In this document: piece after piece, positions 35,351 through 44,199 of the stretch
Position numbering within the stretch: position 1 is the first letter of the stretch
Layout of the letters: each line of letters starts with the position of its first letter
Assembly: GCF_003399645.1 (NCBI RefSeq)
Contig: NZ_NBXD01000024.1
Location: forward strand, 186,001 to 250,000
Direction: 5' to 3'
Origin: Subtercola boreus
GTDB taxonomy: Bacteria > Actinomycetota > Actinomycetes > Actinomycetales > Microbacteriaceae
DNA: 64,000 bases
The notes under the pieces: model-generated
Told to the model about the DNA's origin: nothing
Database searches by the model: none
Seen by the model: the letters and a program-made list of their open reading frames with translations, nothing else
Translations under genes and position numbers: made by a program

Positions 35351-36142
35351 TTATGCCTCAACTCCTGCTGCGGCCACGGGCGCGGCGTCTGCCTTCGGGG
35401 CGGCCGAACGCGGCGGGCGACGGTCGTCGCCACCACGGCGGTCGTCACGACGCTCGGGGCGCGATGACTTCTGGTTGGCCTGCTCGCGGGCAAGCTCCTT
35501 GTTGGTGATGTCGCCCTTGTAGATCCAGACCTTCACGCCGATGCGGCCGAACGTCGTCTTCGCCTCGTAGAAGCCGTAGTCGATGTTGGCGCGCAGGGTG
35601 TGCAGAGGTACACGACCTTCGCGGTAGAACTCCGAACGACTCATCTCAGCGCCACCGAGGCGGCCGGAGACCTGGATGCGCACACCCTTGACGCTCGGAA
35701 GGCGCTGGGCACCCTGCAGGCCCTTCCGCATGGCGCGACGGAAAGCCACACGTGCGGAGAGCTGCTCGGCGATGCCCTGTGCGACCAGCTGAGCCTCGGC
35801 CTCGGGGTTCTTCACCTCGAGGATGTTCAGCTGGATCTGCTTCTTGGTGAGCTTCTCGAGGTCGGAGCGGATTCGCTCGGCCTCGGCGCCACGACGACCG
35901 ATCACGATGCCCGGGCGGGCGGTGTGGATGTCGACACGGACGCGGTCACGGGTGCGCTCGATCTCGATGCGGGCGACGCCCGCACGGTCGAGGCTCTTCG
36001 TGAGCAGGTTGCGGATCTTGACGTCTTCGGCGACGAAGTCGCTGTAGCGCTGTCCTACCTTGGTGCTGTCAGAGAACCAGCGCGACACGTGGTCGGTCGT
36101 GATGCCCAGACGGAAACCGTAGGGGTTTACTTTCTGGCCCAT
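35351..36142 (-). CDS. rpsC: 30S ribosomal protein S3
   Basis: 263 residues. [22 protein letters not shown], a KH domain with [16 protein letters not shown] near residue 75, and [11 protein letters not shown] near residue 205. The last about 40 residues are an Arg/Asp/Ala-rich tail. The ATG overlaps the rplV stop by 1 nt. Confidence 0.98.
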   Translation of the reverse strand: MGQKVNPYGFRLGITTDHVSRWFSDSTKVGQRYSDFVAEDVKIRNLLTKSLDRAGVARIEIERTRDRVRVDIHTARPGIVIGRRGAEAERIRSDLEKLTKKQIQLNILEVKNPEAEAQLVAQGIAEQLSARVAFRRAMRKGLQGAQRLPSVKGVRIQVSGRLGGAEMSRSEFYREGRVPLHTLRANIDYGFYEAKTTFGRIGVKVWIYKGDITNKELAREQANQKSSRPERRDDRRGGDDRRPPRSAAPKADAAPVAAAGVEA

Positions 36143-36540
36143 TACTTCTTTCCTGCCTTCTTGGAACCCTGAGCGGATGCTTCGACCTCATCGGGCGTCG
36201 AGAGGACGACCGTGATGTGGCTGGAGCGCTTCAGGATCTGGAACGCGCGACCCTGGGCACGGGGCTGGAAACGCTTGAGGGTCGTACCCTCGTCGACGAA
36301 TGCAGCCGAAACGAACAGATCCTGCTCGTCGAGGTAGCTGTTGCTGGCATCGGCCTTGACCTTCGCGTTGGCGATCGCAGAGGCGACGAGCTTGTAGACA
36401 GGCTCGCTTGCGCCCTGCGGGGCGAACTTCAGGATTGCCAGGGCCTCCATGGCCTGCTTGCCGCGGATCAGGTTGACGACGCGACGAGCTTTCATGGGGG
36501 TGACGCGGATGTGACGCACGCGTGCGATCGACTCCACCAT
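36142..36540 (-). CDS. rplV: 50S ribosomal protein L22
   Basis: 132 residues. [21 protein letters not shown] at the start and [21 protein letters not shown] near the C-terminus, the L22 loop region lining the exit tunnel. Confidence 0.98.
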   Translation of the reverse strand: MVESIARVRHIRVTPMKARRVVNLIRGKQAMEALAILKFAPQGASEPVYKLVASAIANAKVKADASNSYLDEQDLFVSAAFVDEGTTLKRFQPRAQGRAFQILKRSSHITVVLSTPDEVEASAQGSKKAGKK

Positions 36541-36564
36541 TTCTCTCCTCCTTCCGTCACCGCG

Positions 36565-36846
36565 TTAGCGGCGACGACCCTTCTTGTCGTCTTTCACGTG
36601 GCCGCGGAAGGTACGCGTCGGCGAGAACTCGCCGAGCTTGTGACCGACCATGGTCTCCGTGATGAACACGGGGATGTGCTTACGACCGTCGTGCACGGCG
36701 ATCGTGTGGCCCAGCATTGCCGGGATGATCATCGACCGGCGTGACCAGGTCTTGATGACGTTCTTCGAACCAGCTTCGTTCTGTACGACAACCTTGCGAA
36801 GCAGGTGGTCGTCGACGAAGGGGCCCTTCTTGAGACTACGTGGCAT
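36565..36846 (-). CDS. rpsS: 30S ribosomal protein S19
   Basis: 93 residues. [40 protein letters not shown] and [14 protein letters not shown] are standard S19 blocks. It lies 12 bp after rplB. Confidence 0.98.
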   Translation of the reverse strand: MPRSLKKGPFVDDHLLRKVVVQNEAGSKNVIKTWSRRSMIIPAMLGHTIAVHDGRKHIPVFITETMVGHKLGEFSPTRTFRGHVKDDKKGRRR

Positions 36847-36858
36847 CTTCTAACGCTC

Positions 36859-37698
36859 CTACTTACGCTTCTTGCCGACGTTGCGGCGGCGAACGATGAG
36901 CTTGTCGCTCTCTTTGTTGATGTGGCGGGTGCGGCCCTCTTTCTGGCCCCACGGGCTGACCGGGTGGCGACCACCGGAGGTCTTGCCCTCACCACCACCG
37001 TGCGGGTGGTCGACCGGGTTCATGGCGACGCCACGCACGGTCGGGCGAACGCCCAACCAGCGCTTGCGGCCGGCCTTGCCCCAGTTGATGTTCGACTGCT
37101 CGGCATTGCCGACCTCGCCGATCGTCGCGCGGCAGCGGGCATCCACGTTGCGGATCTCGCCGCTCGGCAGACGAAGCTGGGCGTAGGGGCCGTCTTTAGC
37201 CACGAGGCGAACGGATGCACCGGCGGAACGGGCCATCTTGGCGCCCCCACCCGGCTTCAGCTCGATCGCGTGGATGACGGTACCGACGGGGATGTTCTTC
37301 AGCGGCAGGTTGTTGCCGGGCTTGATGTCAGCGCCGGCTCCCGACTCGATGATGTCGCCCTGGTTGAGCTTGTTCGGGGCGATGATGTACCGCTTGGAGC
37401 CGTCGACGAAGTGCAGGAGCGCGATGCGAGCCGTGCGGTTCGGGTCGTACTCGATCTCGGCGACACGGGCGTTCACGCCGTCTTTGTCATTGCGCTTGAA
37501 GTCGATGACACGGTACTGGCGCTTGTGGCCACCACCGATGTGACGGGTCGTGATGCGGCCGGCGTTGTTACGACCGCCGGTCTTGGGAAGCGGGCGAAGC
37601 AGCGACTTCTCGGGCGTCGTGCGCGTGATCTCCGCGAAATCGGAGACCGACGAGCCACGACGACCGGGAGTGGTCGGCTTGTACTTGCGAATAGCCAT
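36859..37698 (-). CDS. rplB: 50S ribosomal protein L2
   Basis: 279 residues, normal. [20 protein letters not shown] near the start, and the peptidyl-transferase-proximal [21 protein letters not shown] near residue 220 contains the conserved His. Confidence 0.99.
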   Translation of the reverse strand: MAIRKYKPTTPGRRGSSVSDFAEITRTTPEKSLLRPLPKTGGRNNAGRITTRHIGGGHKRQYRVIDFKRNDKDGVNARVAEIEYDPNRTARIALLHFVDGSKRYIIAPNKLNQGDIIESGAGADIKPGNNLPLKNIPVGTVIHAIELKPGGGAKMARSAGASVRLVAKDGPYAQLRLPSGEIRNVDARCRATIGEVGNAEQSNINWGKAGRKRWLGVRPTVRGVAMNPVDHPHGGGEGKTSGGRHPVSPWGQKEGRTRHINKESDKLIVRRRNVGKKRK

Positions 37699-37721
37699 GT
37701 TTTTATCCTCTGGATTCCGAC

Positions 37722-38021
37722 TTAGCCAACAGCCGTGAAGATGTCGATGGTGCCGGACTTGAGGGTGACAATGGCACGCTTGGTGTCTTTGCGCTTTCCC
37801 AGGCCGAACTTGGTGCGACGGGTCTTGCCGATCTTGTTCATCGTGTTGACCGAAGCGACCTGAACGTCGAAGATCTTCTCGATGGCGAGCTTGATCTCGG
37901 TCTTGTTCGAGGTGGGCGCCACGATGAACGTGTACTTGCCCTCATCGATCAGGCTGTAGCTCTTCTCGGAGACGACCGGCGAGATGATGATGTCGCGGGG
38001 GTCTTTGTTGTTGCCGCTCAT
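37722..38021 (-). CDS. rplW: 50S ribosomal protein L23
   Basis: 99 residues. [37 protein letters not shown] and [21 protein letters not shown] are typical. It is a docking site for SRP and trigger factor at the exit tunnel. Overlaps rplD by 4 bp. Confidence 0.98.
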   Translation of the reverse strand: MSGNNKDPRDIIISPVVSEKSYSLIDEGKYTFIVAPTSNKTEIKLAIEKIFDVQVASVNTMNKIGKTRRTKFGLGKRKDTKRAIVTLKSGTIDIFTAVG

Positions 38022-38695
38022 GCTGCAACCTCAGCTTTCTCGGTGTTCACCGAACGCTGCTTCGAGGCGATGAAGCCCTCGATGGCGCCCTTGGTGAAGA
38101 CGATGTCATCGCTCACCAGCACGTCGTAGGCGTTCAGCTGGTCGTAGGTCAGAACGTGGACTTCGGGAACGTTGCGAACACTGTTCACGGCGATGTCGTC
38201 GCCGCGCTCGACGACCACGAGAACGTGCTTGCTCGTCGCGATCTGGCCGAGGAGGGCCATCGCCGTCTTGGTGGACGGAACGGGGCCGAGCGTCAGCGAG
38301 TCGACGACGTGCACGCGGCTGCCGCGGGCACGGTCGGAGAGCGACCCCAGCAGTGCTGCCGCGATCATCTTCTTGGGTGTGCGCTGGTCGTAGCTGCGGG
38401 GAGTCGGGCCGTGCACGATTCCACCACCGGTCATCTGGGGAGCACGGATCGAGCCCTGGCGGGCGCGACCGGTTCCCTTCTGCTTGAACGGCTTGCGGCC
38501 GGCACCCGAGACCTCGCCGCGGCGCTTGACCTTGGAGGTACCCTGGCGTGCGGCCGCGAGCTGTGCGACGACGACCTGGTGGATGAGCGGCACGTTGGTG
38601 GCAACGTCGAAGAGCTCGGCCGGGAGCTCGACGGTGCCGGCCTTCTGGCCCTGGGCGTCGATGATGTCGACAGTGGTGATGTTTGCGTCAGTCAT
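38018..38695 (-). CDS. rplD: 50S ribosomal protein L4
   Basis: 225 residues. [22 protein letters not shown] is the conserved exit-tunnel loop (residues about 72-93, split here by position). In E. coli L4 represses the S10 operon. Lies 5 bp after rplC. Confidence 0.98.
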   Translation of the reverse strand: MTDANITTVDIIDAQGQKAGTVELPAELFDVATNVPLIHQVVVAQLAAARQGTSKVKRRGEVSGAGRKPFKQKGTGRARQGSIRAPQMTGGGIVHGPTPRSYDQRTPKKMIAAALLGSLSDRARGSRVHVVDSLTLGPVPSTKTAMALLGQIATSKHVLVVVERGDDIAVNSVRNVPEVHVLTYDQLNAYDVLVSDDIVFTKGAIEGFIASKQRSVNTEKAEVAA

Positions 38696-38700
38696 GAGAA

Positions 38701-39360
38701 CTACGCCCCCTTCACTGCGGTGCGAACGAATACGAGACGGCCACGGCCACCGGGAACGGCGCCCTTGACGAGGATGAGGTTCTTCTCGGCGTCGACCGAG
38801 TGAACGACGAGGTTCAGCACGGTGACGCGCTCGCCACCCATGCGACCGGCCATGCGCATGCCCTTGAAGACACGGCTGGGGGTCGAGGAGGCGCCGATGG
38901 AACCGGGCTTGCGGTGGTTGCGGTGAGAACCGTGCGACGAGGAGACACCCTTGAAGTTGTGTCGCTTCATGACACCGGCGAAACCCTTGCCCTTGCTGGT
39001 GCCGACGACGTCGACCTTCTTGCCGGCCTCGAACACGCCATCGACGGTCAGTTCCTGGCCGATGGTGTACTCAGCGGCGTCAGCGGTGCGGATCTCGGTG
39101 ACGTGACGGCGGGGCGTGACGCCTGCCTTGTCGAAGTGACCGGTCTCGGGCTTGTTCACCTTGCGTGGGTCGATCTGGCCGGCCGCGATCTGAACGGCCT
39201 GGTAGCCGTCGACCTCGGGGGTACGGATCTGGGTCACGACGTTCGGAGTGACCTGGACGACGGTGACGGGGATGAGACGGTTGTTCTCGTCCCACACCTG
39301 GGTCATGCCGAGCTTGATGCCCAGCAGTCCCTTGGAAGTCTTGGTTGAAGTAGTAGCCAT
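38701..39360 (-). CDS. rplC: 50S ribosomal protein L3
   Basis: 219 residues from ATG at 39360; the in-frame upstream codons do not resemble L3. [16 protein letters not shown] and [17 protein letters not shown] mark both ends, with [20 protein letters not shown] in the middle. Confidence 0.98.
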   Translation of the reverse strand: MATTSTKTSKGLLGIKLGMTQVWDENNRLIPVTVVQVTPNVVTQIRTPEVDGYQAVQIAAGQIDPRKVNKPETGHFDKAGVTPRRHVTEIRTADAAEYTIGQELTVDGVFEAGKKVDVVGTSKGKGFAGVMKRHNFKGVSSSHGSHRNHRKPGSIGASSTPSRVFKGMRMAGRMGGERVTVLNLVVHSVDAEKNLILVKGAVPGGRGRLVFVRTAVKGA

Positions 39361-39370
39361 TGCCCGCTCC

Positions 39371-39679
39371 CTACAGCTTGATCTCGATGTTGACATCGGC
39401 CGGGAGGTCGAGGCGCATCAGCGAGTCGACAGCCTTGGGCGTCGGGTCGATGATGTCGATGAGGCGCTTGTGGGTGCGCTTCTCGAAGTGCTCGAAGCTG
39501 TCTTTGTACTTGTGGGGCGAACGGATGACCGCGATGACGTTCTTCTCGGTCGGCAGCGGCACGGGGCCCACCACGGTTGCACCTGCACGAGTGACTGTGT
39601 CGACGATCTTGCGCGCCGAGCTGTCGATGACCTCGTGGTCATACGACTTAAGTCGAATGCGGATCTTTTGTCCCGCCAT
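39371..39679 (-). CDS. rpsJ: 30S ribosomal protein S10
   Basis: 102 residues from ATG at 39679 ([19 protein letters not shown]), the standard length; codons upstream in frame are not S10. The C-terminus has [20 protein letters not shown]. First gene of the S10 cluster. Confidence 0.98.
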   Translation of the reverse strand: MAGQKIRIRLKSYDHEVIDSSARKIVDTVTRAGATVVGPVPLPTEKNVIAVIRSPHKYKDSFEHFEKRTHKRLIDIIDPTPKAVDSLMRLDLPADVNIEIKL

Positions 39680-40004
39680 GTTTGACTCATCTCTCTTGTC
39701 TTGCGTCGTACATCCCGAAGGCGTTGTTCGCCTTGGCTGCATTGGACGCGCCATCACTCTTGTTGTTCTTTCAAAGCCACCCGGGCGCGCAGCGAAGCTG
39801 CTTTCTCGAGAGGGTTTCTCACGCTTGTTCTGCTACCCGCGGCCTAGCCCTACAAGATCGAGGATCTATAGCTATGCACTGCCTGGTAGTGATCAGGGCT
39901 GCTGGTGTGCAAACACACTTCCACCCGGAATACCGAACTAGAAGAGTCTGCCACACGGAATGGGCTCGTGCAACCCGGGCGTGTCGCGGCGGCGTGTCGC
40001 GCCG
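39680..40004. promoter_or_regulatory. 325-bp rpsJ upstream region
   Basis: No gene is visible. Composition is more balanced than in the flanking genes. The A/T-rich stretch around 39861-39880 (TATAGA and CATAGC readable on the minus strand) is the most likely promoter area, which would leave a leader of about 170 nt. I could not fix a -35/-10 pair, and no known L4-type S10 leader fold is recognisable. Confidence 0.35.
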
Positions 40005-41222
40005 TTACTGGGCGACGAGTGCCTTCGGGCGCATCCGGAGCCGCCAGTCGAGTGTCGCGAGAACGGCGAGTGCGACGGCGAGCACGGCGACGAGCGGCGC
40101 CACGGTGTCCACGGAGGCGGCAAGGCCCAGTGCGGTCGCAAGGATGCCCGCTCCGACCGCCGTGACTGCCTGCACCAGGTATGAGAAGAGGTACAGAGCC
40201 GACAGCGTGGCGCCGCGGTGCTGCGGTTCGCTCGCGCGGGCGATGAGGGCGAGCCCACCCATGAAGACGAGGGAGTAGCCGACGCCGCCCACGACGCACC
40301 AGAGCAGGAAGAGCAGAAGCGAACCGGATGCCGCACACAGCTCGAGCAGGCCCAGGCCGCCGATCGAGACCACGGCCCCCACGATCACGGCGATGTGGGA
40401 ATGGATGCGCTGCAGCACGATGGCCGTCGCACCGATCATGACGGAGGAGATGGCGAGCAGACCACCCACCACGAGGAGGTTCGTCGTACCGGTCAGCTCG
40501 CGGGCGATCGAGGCGCCGAGCGACAGGAACACCGCTCCGACGGCGTAGGCCAGCGAGACGGCCAGGGTCGAGACGACGAAGACCCCGAGCGCCGGCCTCG
40601 GTACGCGCAGGGGCTGGGGCCGCCAGGGGATGCCCCGGGCATCCGGAACCTGCCGCGGCATTAGCCAGACCGCAAGCGCGACCACTCCGCTCAGAACGAC
40701 GAGCACCCAGAAGCTCAGGCGCTCGGGCAGGGGGGCGTACTGGGCGAGCGTGCCCGAGACGAGCAGGGCGAGGGTGAGACCGAGGGCGGTCGACGCGGCG
40801 GTGAGCGAACTCGCCAGGCGCGGGTTCGACGAGGGATTGTTCTCGACGAGCGAGGCACTGGCCGCTCCGATGGCGAGCCCGGCGCCCGCACCCTGCAGCG
40901 CGCGGCCGACGTAGAGCCACGACACCTCCGGGGCCGCCACGAAGACCAGGCCGGAGACGAGGATGAGGCCCACTCCCATCAGCATCGCCAGGCGTCGCCC
41001 GATCGTATCGGAGATGCTGCCGAAGACGAGGAGCACGATCAGGAGCACCAGAGGGTAGGTCGCGAAGATCGTGGTGATGACGGTCGACGAGAGCTGCCAT
41101 TCGGCCGCGTACGTCGGGTACAGCACCGACGGCGCACCGCTCGCCCACAGGCAGAGAGCGAGAACGGCGGCCGAGGCCCAGAAGGAGCCGCGCCGGGAGA
41201 AGCGGGTGAGTCGAATCGTCAT
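40005..41222 (-). CDS. MFS transporter
   Basis: 405 residues, about 12 hydrophobic segments. Starts MTIRLTRFSRRG with the first TM at about 15-35; loop 2-3 has the MFS signature FGSISDTIGRRLAML near residue 70. Drug/metabolite efflux type. An in-frame TTG 36 nt upstream is an alternative start. The divergent HxlR-type regulator 61 bp away suggests regulation by the pump's own substrate (inference). Substrate unknown. Confidence 0.9.
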   Translation of the reverse strand: MTIRLTRFSRRGSFWASAAVLALCLWASGAPSVLYPTYAAEWQLSSTVITTIFATYPLVLLIVLLVFGSISDTIGRRLAMLMGVGLILVSGLVFVAAPEVSWLYVGRALQGAGAGLAIGAASASLVENNPSSNPRLASSLTAASTALGLTLALLVSGTLAQYAPLPERLSFWVLVVLSGVVALAVWLMPRQVPDARGIPWRPQPLRVPRPALGVFVVSTLAVSLAYAVGAVFLSLGASIARELTGTTNLLVVGGLLAISSVMIGATAIVLQRIHSHIAVIVGAVVSIGGLGLLELCAASGSLLLFLLWCVVGGVGYSLVFMGGLALIARASEPQHRGATLSALYLFSYLVQAVTAVGAGILATALGLAASVDTVAPLVAVLAVALAVLATLDWRLRMRPKALVAQ

Positions 41223-41245
41223 GGGGTCGAGCCTAGCCTCCTCGG

Positions 41246-41258
41246 TTGGAATTGCCAA
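41246..41258. promoter_or_regulatory. Possible HxlR operator
   Basis: TTGG-AATTG-CCAA, a 4-bp dyad in the centre of the 61-bp divergent spacer between the MFS and HxlR genes. Short; supported mainly by position. Confidence 0.35.
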
Positions 41259-41283
41259 TCTAGGCAGCCCGTTCTATTCTGGA

Positions 41284-41757
41284 ATGGTGGCAACCACCGT
41301 GAAAGAACACCTGTGCTCGATCCACCGCAGCCTCGACCTGCTCGGCGAGAAATGGTCGCTGCTGATCGTGCGCAATGCCCTCCGGGGGCAGACGAAGTTC
41401 TCGGAGTTCCGGGATGCGCTGGGCGTGCCCAGCGACATCCTCACCTCACGCCTGGCGACGCTCACGGCCGCTGGGGTGTTCGAGCGGCGGGCCTACCGCG
41501 AACCCGGAGCCCGCGAGCGATCCAGCTACCACCTCACCGAGCGGGGCCGGTCGCTGAAGACCGTGCTCGTGGCGCTGCAGGAGTGGGGTGACGAGAACAC
41601 GCCCTACCCCGGCGGCCGGGTGTCGCTCGCCCAGAAGGCAGGCTCGACCGATGCTGTGCTGCTCGCATTCGTCGACGAGACGGGAGCGCGCGTCTCCCCC
41701 GACCAGGTACGCCTGGTGCCGGGCCCCGCGGCCACGATCACCTGGGACGCGGTCTAA
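41284..41757 (+). CDS. HxlR-family transcriptional regulator
   Basis: 157 residues from ATG at 41284. Winged HTH: CSIHRSLDLLGEKWSLLIVRNAL, SEFRDALGVPSDILTSRLATL, and ERRAYREPGARERSSYHLTERG match the HxlR (helix-loop-wing) pattern, with Cys near residue 11 as in redox/electrophile-responsive members. The C-terminal about 45 residues (DAVLLAFVDETGARVSPDQVRLVPGP) form a small extra domain. Divergent from the MFS gene, its likely target. Confidence 0.9.
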   Translation: MVATTVKEHLCSIHRSLDLLGEKWSLLIVRNALRGQTKFSEFRDALGVPSDILTSRLATLTAAGVFERRAYREPGARERSSYHLTERGRSLKTVLVALQEWGDENTPYPGGRVSLAQKAGSTDAVLLAFVDETGARVSPDQVRLVPGPAATITWDAV

Positions 41758-41836
41758 CCGGCCGCCCTGCGACGGCACCGCTGCCTGCGTCAGCCTGCAC
41801 CTGACTACGCCCGGGCTGCTGCGTCTGCGCCGGTCG

Positions 41837-42808
41837 TCACTCGTAGAGCAGGGCCCGGAGTTCACTCTCGGCCGAGGCCAGACGGGCGGGGTCGATGGTG
41901 AGGCCCTCGTTGAACTTGTCGACGAGGCGCGGGTCGACGTAACTGCTCTTCGCGATCGCGGGGGTGTTGCTCAGAACAGCCGCCGCGTCGCGCATGCTCT
42001 GCGCGAGCGCCTTCCTGCGCCTGTACTCCGAGGGCTGCGGCCCCGCCTTCGCGAGGCTCACCGCCGCGGCCAGAGTGCCGTGCAGGGTGCGGAAGTCCTT
42101 GGCGGTGAACTCTCCCCCGGTCTGCTCCCGCACGTACGAGTTGATGTCGAAAGCGCCCAGCGGATGCCAGTGGCCCCGCCCGTCGCGAAAGGCCAGCAGG
42201 TGGGCGTTCGGCCCACGCCGCTTCAGTCCGGCGACCACCCGGGCGAGCTCTTCGTCGCGGATGTCGGACTCCCACGACTGCCCGCTCTTCGCCGGGAACG
42301 CGAGATGAACGGTGTCGCCGCTCACCCGCACGTGCGCGCAGAGGAGGGTCGAGAGTCCGTAACTGCCGTGCTGCTCGGCGTACCGCTCGCTACCCACCCG
42401 GAGCGAACCCTGGTCGAGCATCCGGAATGCGGCGGCCGATGCACGATCGCGGTCGGGCTGCTCGCGCCGGAGGTCGAGTGTGACCTTCCGCCGGGCGACG
42501 GGCAGCGACTCGGCGAGGCTGAGCGCCCGGTCGAACTTGATGCGGTCCTTCTGCTCGCGCCAGGTGGGGTGGTAGATGTACTGGCGGCGGCCTGCGGCGT
42601 CGATACCGGTGGCCTGGATGTGGCCGTTCACGTACGGTGCGATCCACACCTCGCGCCAGGCCGGCGGAATGCCGAGGTGCTCGATGCGGGCGCGGAGCTC
42701 CGGGTCGGTGAGCGTGGTCCCGTCGACGTCGCGGTACGTGAACCCGCGCCCCGCCTTGAGCCGCCGGAGCCCCCTCCCGCTCGAATCGCTCCGTCGCAAC
42801 CTCACCAT
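41837..42808 (-). CDS. DNA topoisomerase IB (poxvirus/bacterial type)
   Basis: 323 residues. The N-terminal region holds GRGFTYRDVDGTTLTDPEL and IPPAWREVWIAPYVNGHIQATG, as in bacterial TopIB. Catalytic residues are visible: RVGSERYAEQHGSYGLSTL (Arg), AKDFRTLHGTLAA (Arg and His region) and the nucleophile Tyr in IAKSSYVDPRLV near residue 290. It relaxes supercoils without ATP. Convergent with the HxlR gene; upstream lies the DUF559 gene and a palindromic repeat. Confidence 0.94.
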   Translation of the reverse strand: MVRLRRSDSSGRGLRRLKAGRGFTYRDVDGTTLTDPELRARIEHLGIPPAWREVWIAPYVNGHIQATGIDAAGRRQYIYHPTWREQKDRIKFDRALSLAESLPVARRKVTLDLRREQPDRDRASAAAFRMLDQGSLRVGSERYAEQHGSYGLSTLLCAHVRVSGDTVHLAFPAKSGQSWESDIRDEELARVVAGLKRRGPNAHLLAFRDGRGHWHPLGAFDINSYVREQTGGEFTAKDFRTLHGTLAAAVSLAKAGPQPSEYRRRKALAQSMRDAAAVLSNTPAIAKSSYVDPRLVDKFNEGLTIDPARLASAESELRALLYE

Positions 42809-42892
42809 CCCCCGACCCTACCCGGCCCCGTCCCGGCCCACCGGCGGCCCGCCGCCCCGCGCACCGCAACACCTCGGCAAGCCCGCCCCCAA

Positions 42893-42954
42893 GTGAGACA
42901 CCTGCGGCCTGGCGAGACGCGCACGCGCGTCTCACCAGCGCACACGTGTCTCAC
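42893..42954. repeat. 62-nt palindromic repeat, copy 2 of 3
   Basis: Starts GTGAGACA, ends TGTCTCAC, with a central inverted repeat GAGACGCGC-AC-GCGCGTCTC (9 perfect pairs). The intervening 12-nt arms pair at 8 of 12 positions. Its last bases contain the stop codon of the DUF559 gene (TGA, 42953-42951). The 80 bases to its left are C-rich, as at copy 1. Confidence 0.88.
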
Positions 42955-43907
42955 TTTCGGATGACGGGCACGCCGGCCGTGGTGAGGAGGCTGCGGAGAC
43001 GCGTGGGGGTGCGCAGGTCATCGAACATCCAACGCGCAACGTTGTTGCCCTCGGCGCGCAAGTGATCCTCACGGATCTTCTCTGCCACGACTGCTTCACC
43101 CGGCGACATCGAGCCGAGGTACTCGGGTTTCAGATACTTACCCCTGCCATCGAACTCTCCGATGATCTTGAGCTCAGGCCATTCGAAATCCGTGTAGTAG
43201 AAGCCACCGCGGGGGTTGGCGTGCCTCGTCTGGAGCGCCGGCTTGGGCATCCCGAAGTCGGACATCAGCAGCCGACTCCAACTCTCACCCGGACTCGTGG
43301 CACCGACCCGAGCTGCCCCGATCGCGAGGCGGACCTTCGCCTGCCCTCGGCCGCGGACCCGCTCCCTCGCAAGGTGCTCGAGCTCGGGCAGGTCGGCTTG
43401 CAGCTCCGGCGCGCAGACGTCGCGGTTCAGGGCATGGTCGATCATCACCACCGCGGCGAGCGTGCTGCACGAACGGGCGACATCAACAAGAGTGCGAAGC
43501 GGCGTGGTCACCCGCAGGCCGTCGACCCGCGTGACGTCTTCCGCGGGCAGTTGCACGCGATGCTCGCGCACTGCCGCTCGGCTGTGCGCGCCAGAGCCCG
43601 GCGCTGAGACCAGATGCACCTCACGTGGCCACGCACCGAGACGCGGGTAGCCCCAGAGGATGGCGGCGGATTCGTATCCGATGACCGCACGCTGACGCGT
43701 CCCCGCCACAGCCCTGATCCGGGCGATCTGCCGTCCGCGTTCCGCTGTAGCACGCCATTCGTCACTCGACACGTAGACACTTCGGCGAAGCCTGACCCGC
43801 TCTCCGCTCTGTAGCGATCGACGGAGAGCACGATCGTCCACCGCGGTGGCGAGGCTCCCACTGCGAACGAATTCAAGTTGAAGGGCACGGATGTTGTCGA
43901 AGCTCAT
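42951..43907 (-). CDS. AbiEi-like/DUF559 protein (Vsr-type nuclease fold), bracketed by palindromic repeats
   Basis: 318 residues from ATG at 43907. The N-terminal part resembles AbiEi-type antitoxin domains (LRRSVYVSSDEW, IGYESAAILWGYPR, VDGLRVTTPLRTLVDVARSC). The C-terminal about 110 residues look like DUF559, a PD-(D/E)XK/Vsr-like fold: SRLLMSDFGMP, TDFEWPELKIIGEFDGRGKY (Asp/Glu), and EKIREDHLRAEGNNVARW (Glu-x-Lys). No cognate AbiEii toxin is adjacent. Such proteins are common and multicopy in Actinobacteria, with no established function. It is flanked by 62-nt palindromes at 42893-42954 and 44024-44085, and one supplies its stop codon. No strong ribosome-binding site is seen. Confidence 0.8.
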   Translation of the reverse strand: MSFDNIRALQLEFVRSGSLATAVDDRALRRSLQSGERVRLRRSVYVSSDEWRATAERGRQIARIRAVAGTRQRAVIGYESAAILWGYPRLGAWPREVHLVSAPGSGAHSRAAVREHRVQLPAEDVTRVDGLRVTTPLRTLVDVARSCSTLAAVVMIDHALNRDVCAPELQADLPELEHLARERVRGRGQAKVRLAIGAARVGATSPGESWSRLLMSDFGMPKPALQTRHANPRGGFYYTDFEWPELKIIGEFDGRGKYLKPEYLGSMSPGEAVVAEKIREDHLRAEGNNVARWMFDDLRTPTRLRSLLTTAGVPVIRK

Positions 43908-44023
43908 GACCCGAGAATGGCGCCCGACCCCCTCCCCCCATCTGCCCCATCCGCAATCTGTGCACAACCCACCCCGGACTCCCCCTGTGGAGCACCCACC
44001 CGTCCGCCCCAGCGACTGCAGAT

Positions 44024-44085
44024 GTGAGACAGGTGCGTGCAGTTGAGGCGCGCATGCGCGTCTCAACTGCACGTAGGTGTCTCAC
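44024..44085. repeat. 62-nt palindromic repeat, copy 3 of 3
   Basis: Starts GTGAGACA, ends TGTCTCAC. The centre is TTGAGGCGCGC-AT-GCGCGTCTCAA (10 of 11 pairs), and the variable arms pair at 9 of 12 positions, so nearly the whole element forms one hairpin. It is upstream of the DUF559 gene and downstream of the tuf terminator. Confidence 0.88.
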
Positions 44086-44095
44086 GTATCGGATC

Positions 44096-44142
44096 GGGGG
44101 CGGGGGGGGCGGGGGGCGGGGGGTGGGGGTGCGTGGGCGGGT
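44096..44142 (+). other. G-run cluster, G-quadruplex-prone
   Basis: Six runs of 5-8 G separated by single C or T, then shorter G runs, in 47 bases. The plus strand fits a G-quadruplex consensus; in transcripts from the minus strand it is C-rich. It lies between repeat copy 3 and the tuf terminator and holds no gene. Confidence 0.7.
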
Positions 44143-44183
44143 TAACGAAAGAAGGGCCGCACCCTTGCGGGGCGGCCCTTCTT
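44143..44183 (-). terminator. Rho-independent terminator of the str operon
   Basis: Perfect 12-bp stem AAGAAGGGCCGC/GCGGCCCTTCTT (44149-44160, 44172-44183), loop 11, followed on the minus strand by TTTCGTT. It begins 17 bp after the tuf stop. Confidence 0.85.
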
Positions 44184-44199
44184 CAGTTCAGCTGCGGTG

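Noticed and set aside
42951-43907. Type IV toxin-antitoxin pair
   Set aside because: The N-terminus is AbiEi-like, but no AbiEii nucleotidyltransferase gene lies next to it; neighbours are topoisomerase IB and tuf.
3851-44085. CRISPR array
   Set aside because: The three 62-nt repeats are far apart, palindromic with variable arms, and have no spacer-repeat periodicity or cas genes.
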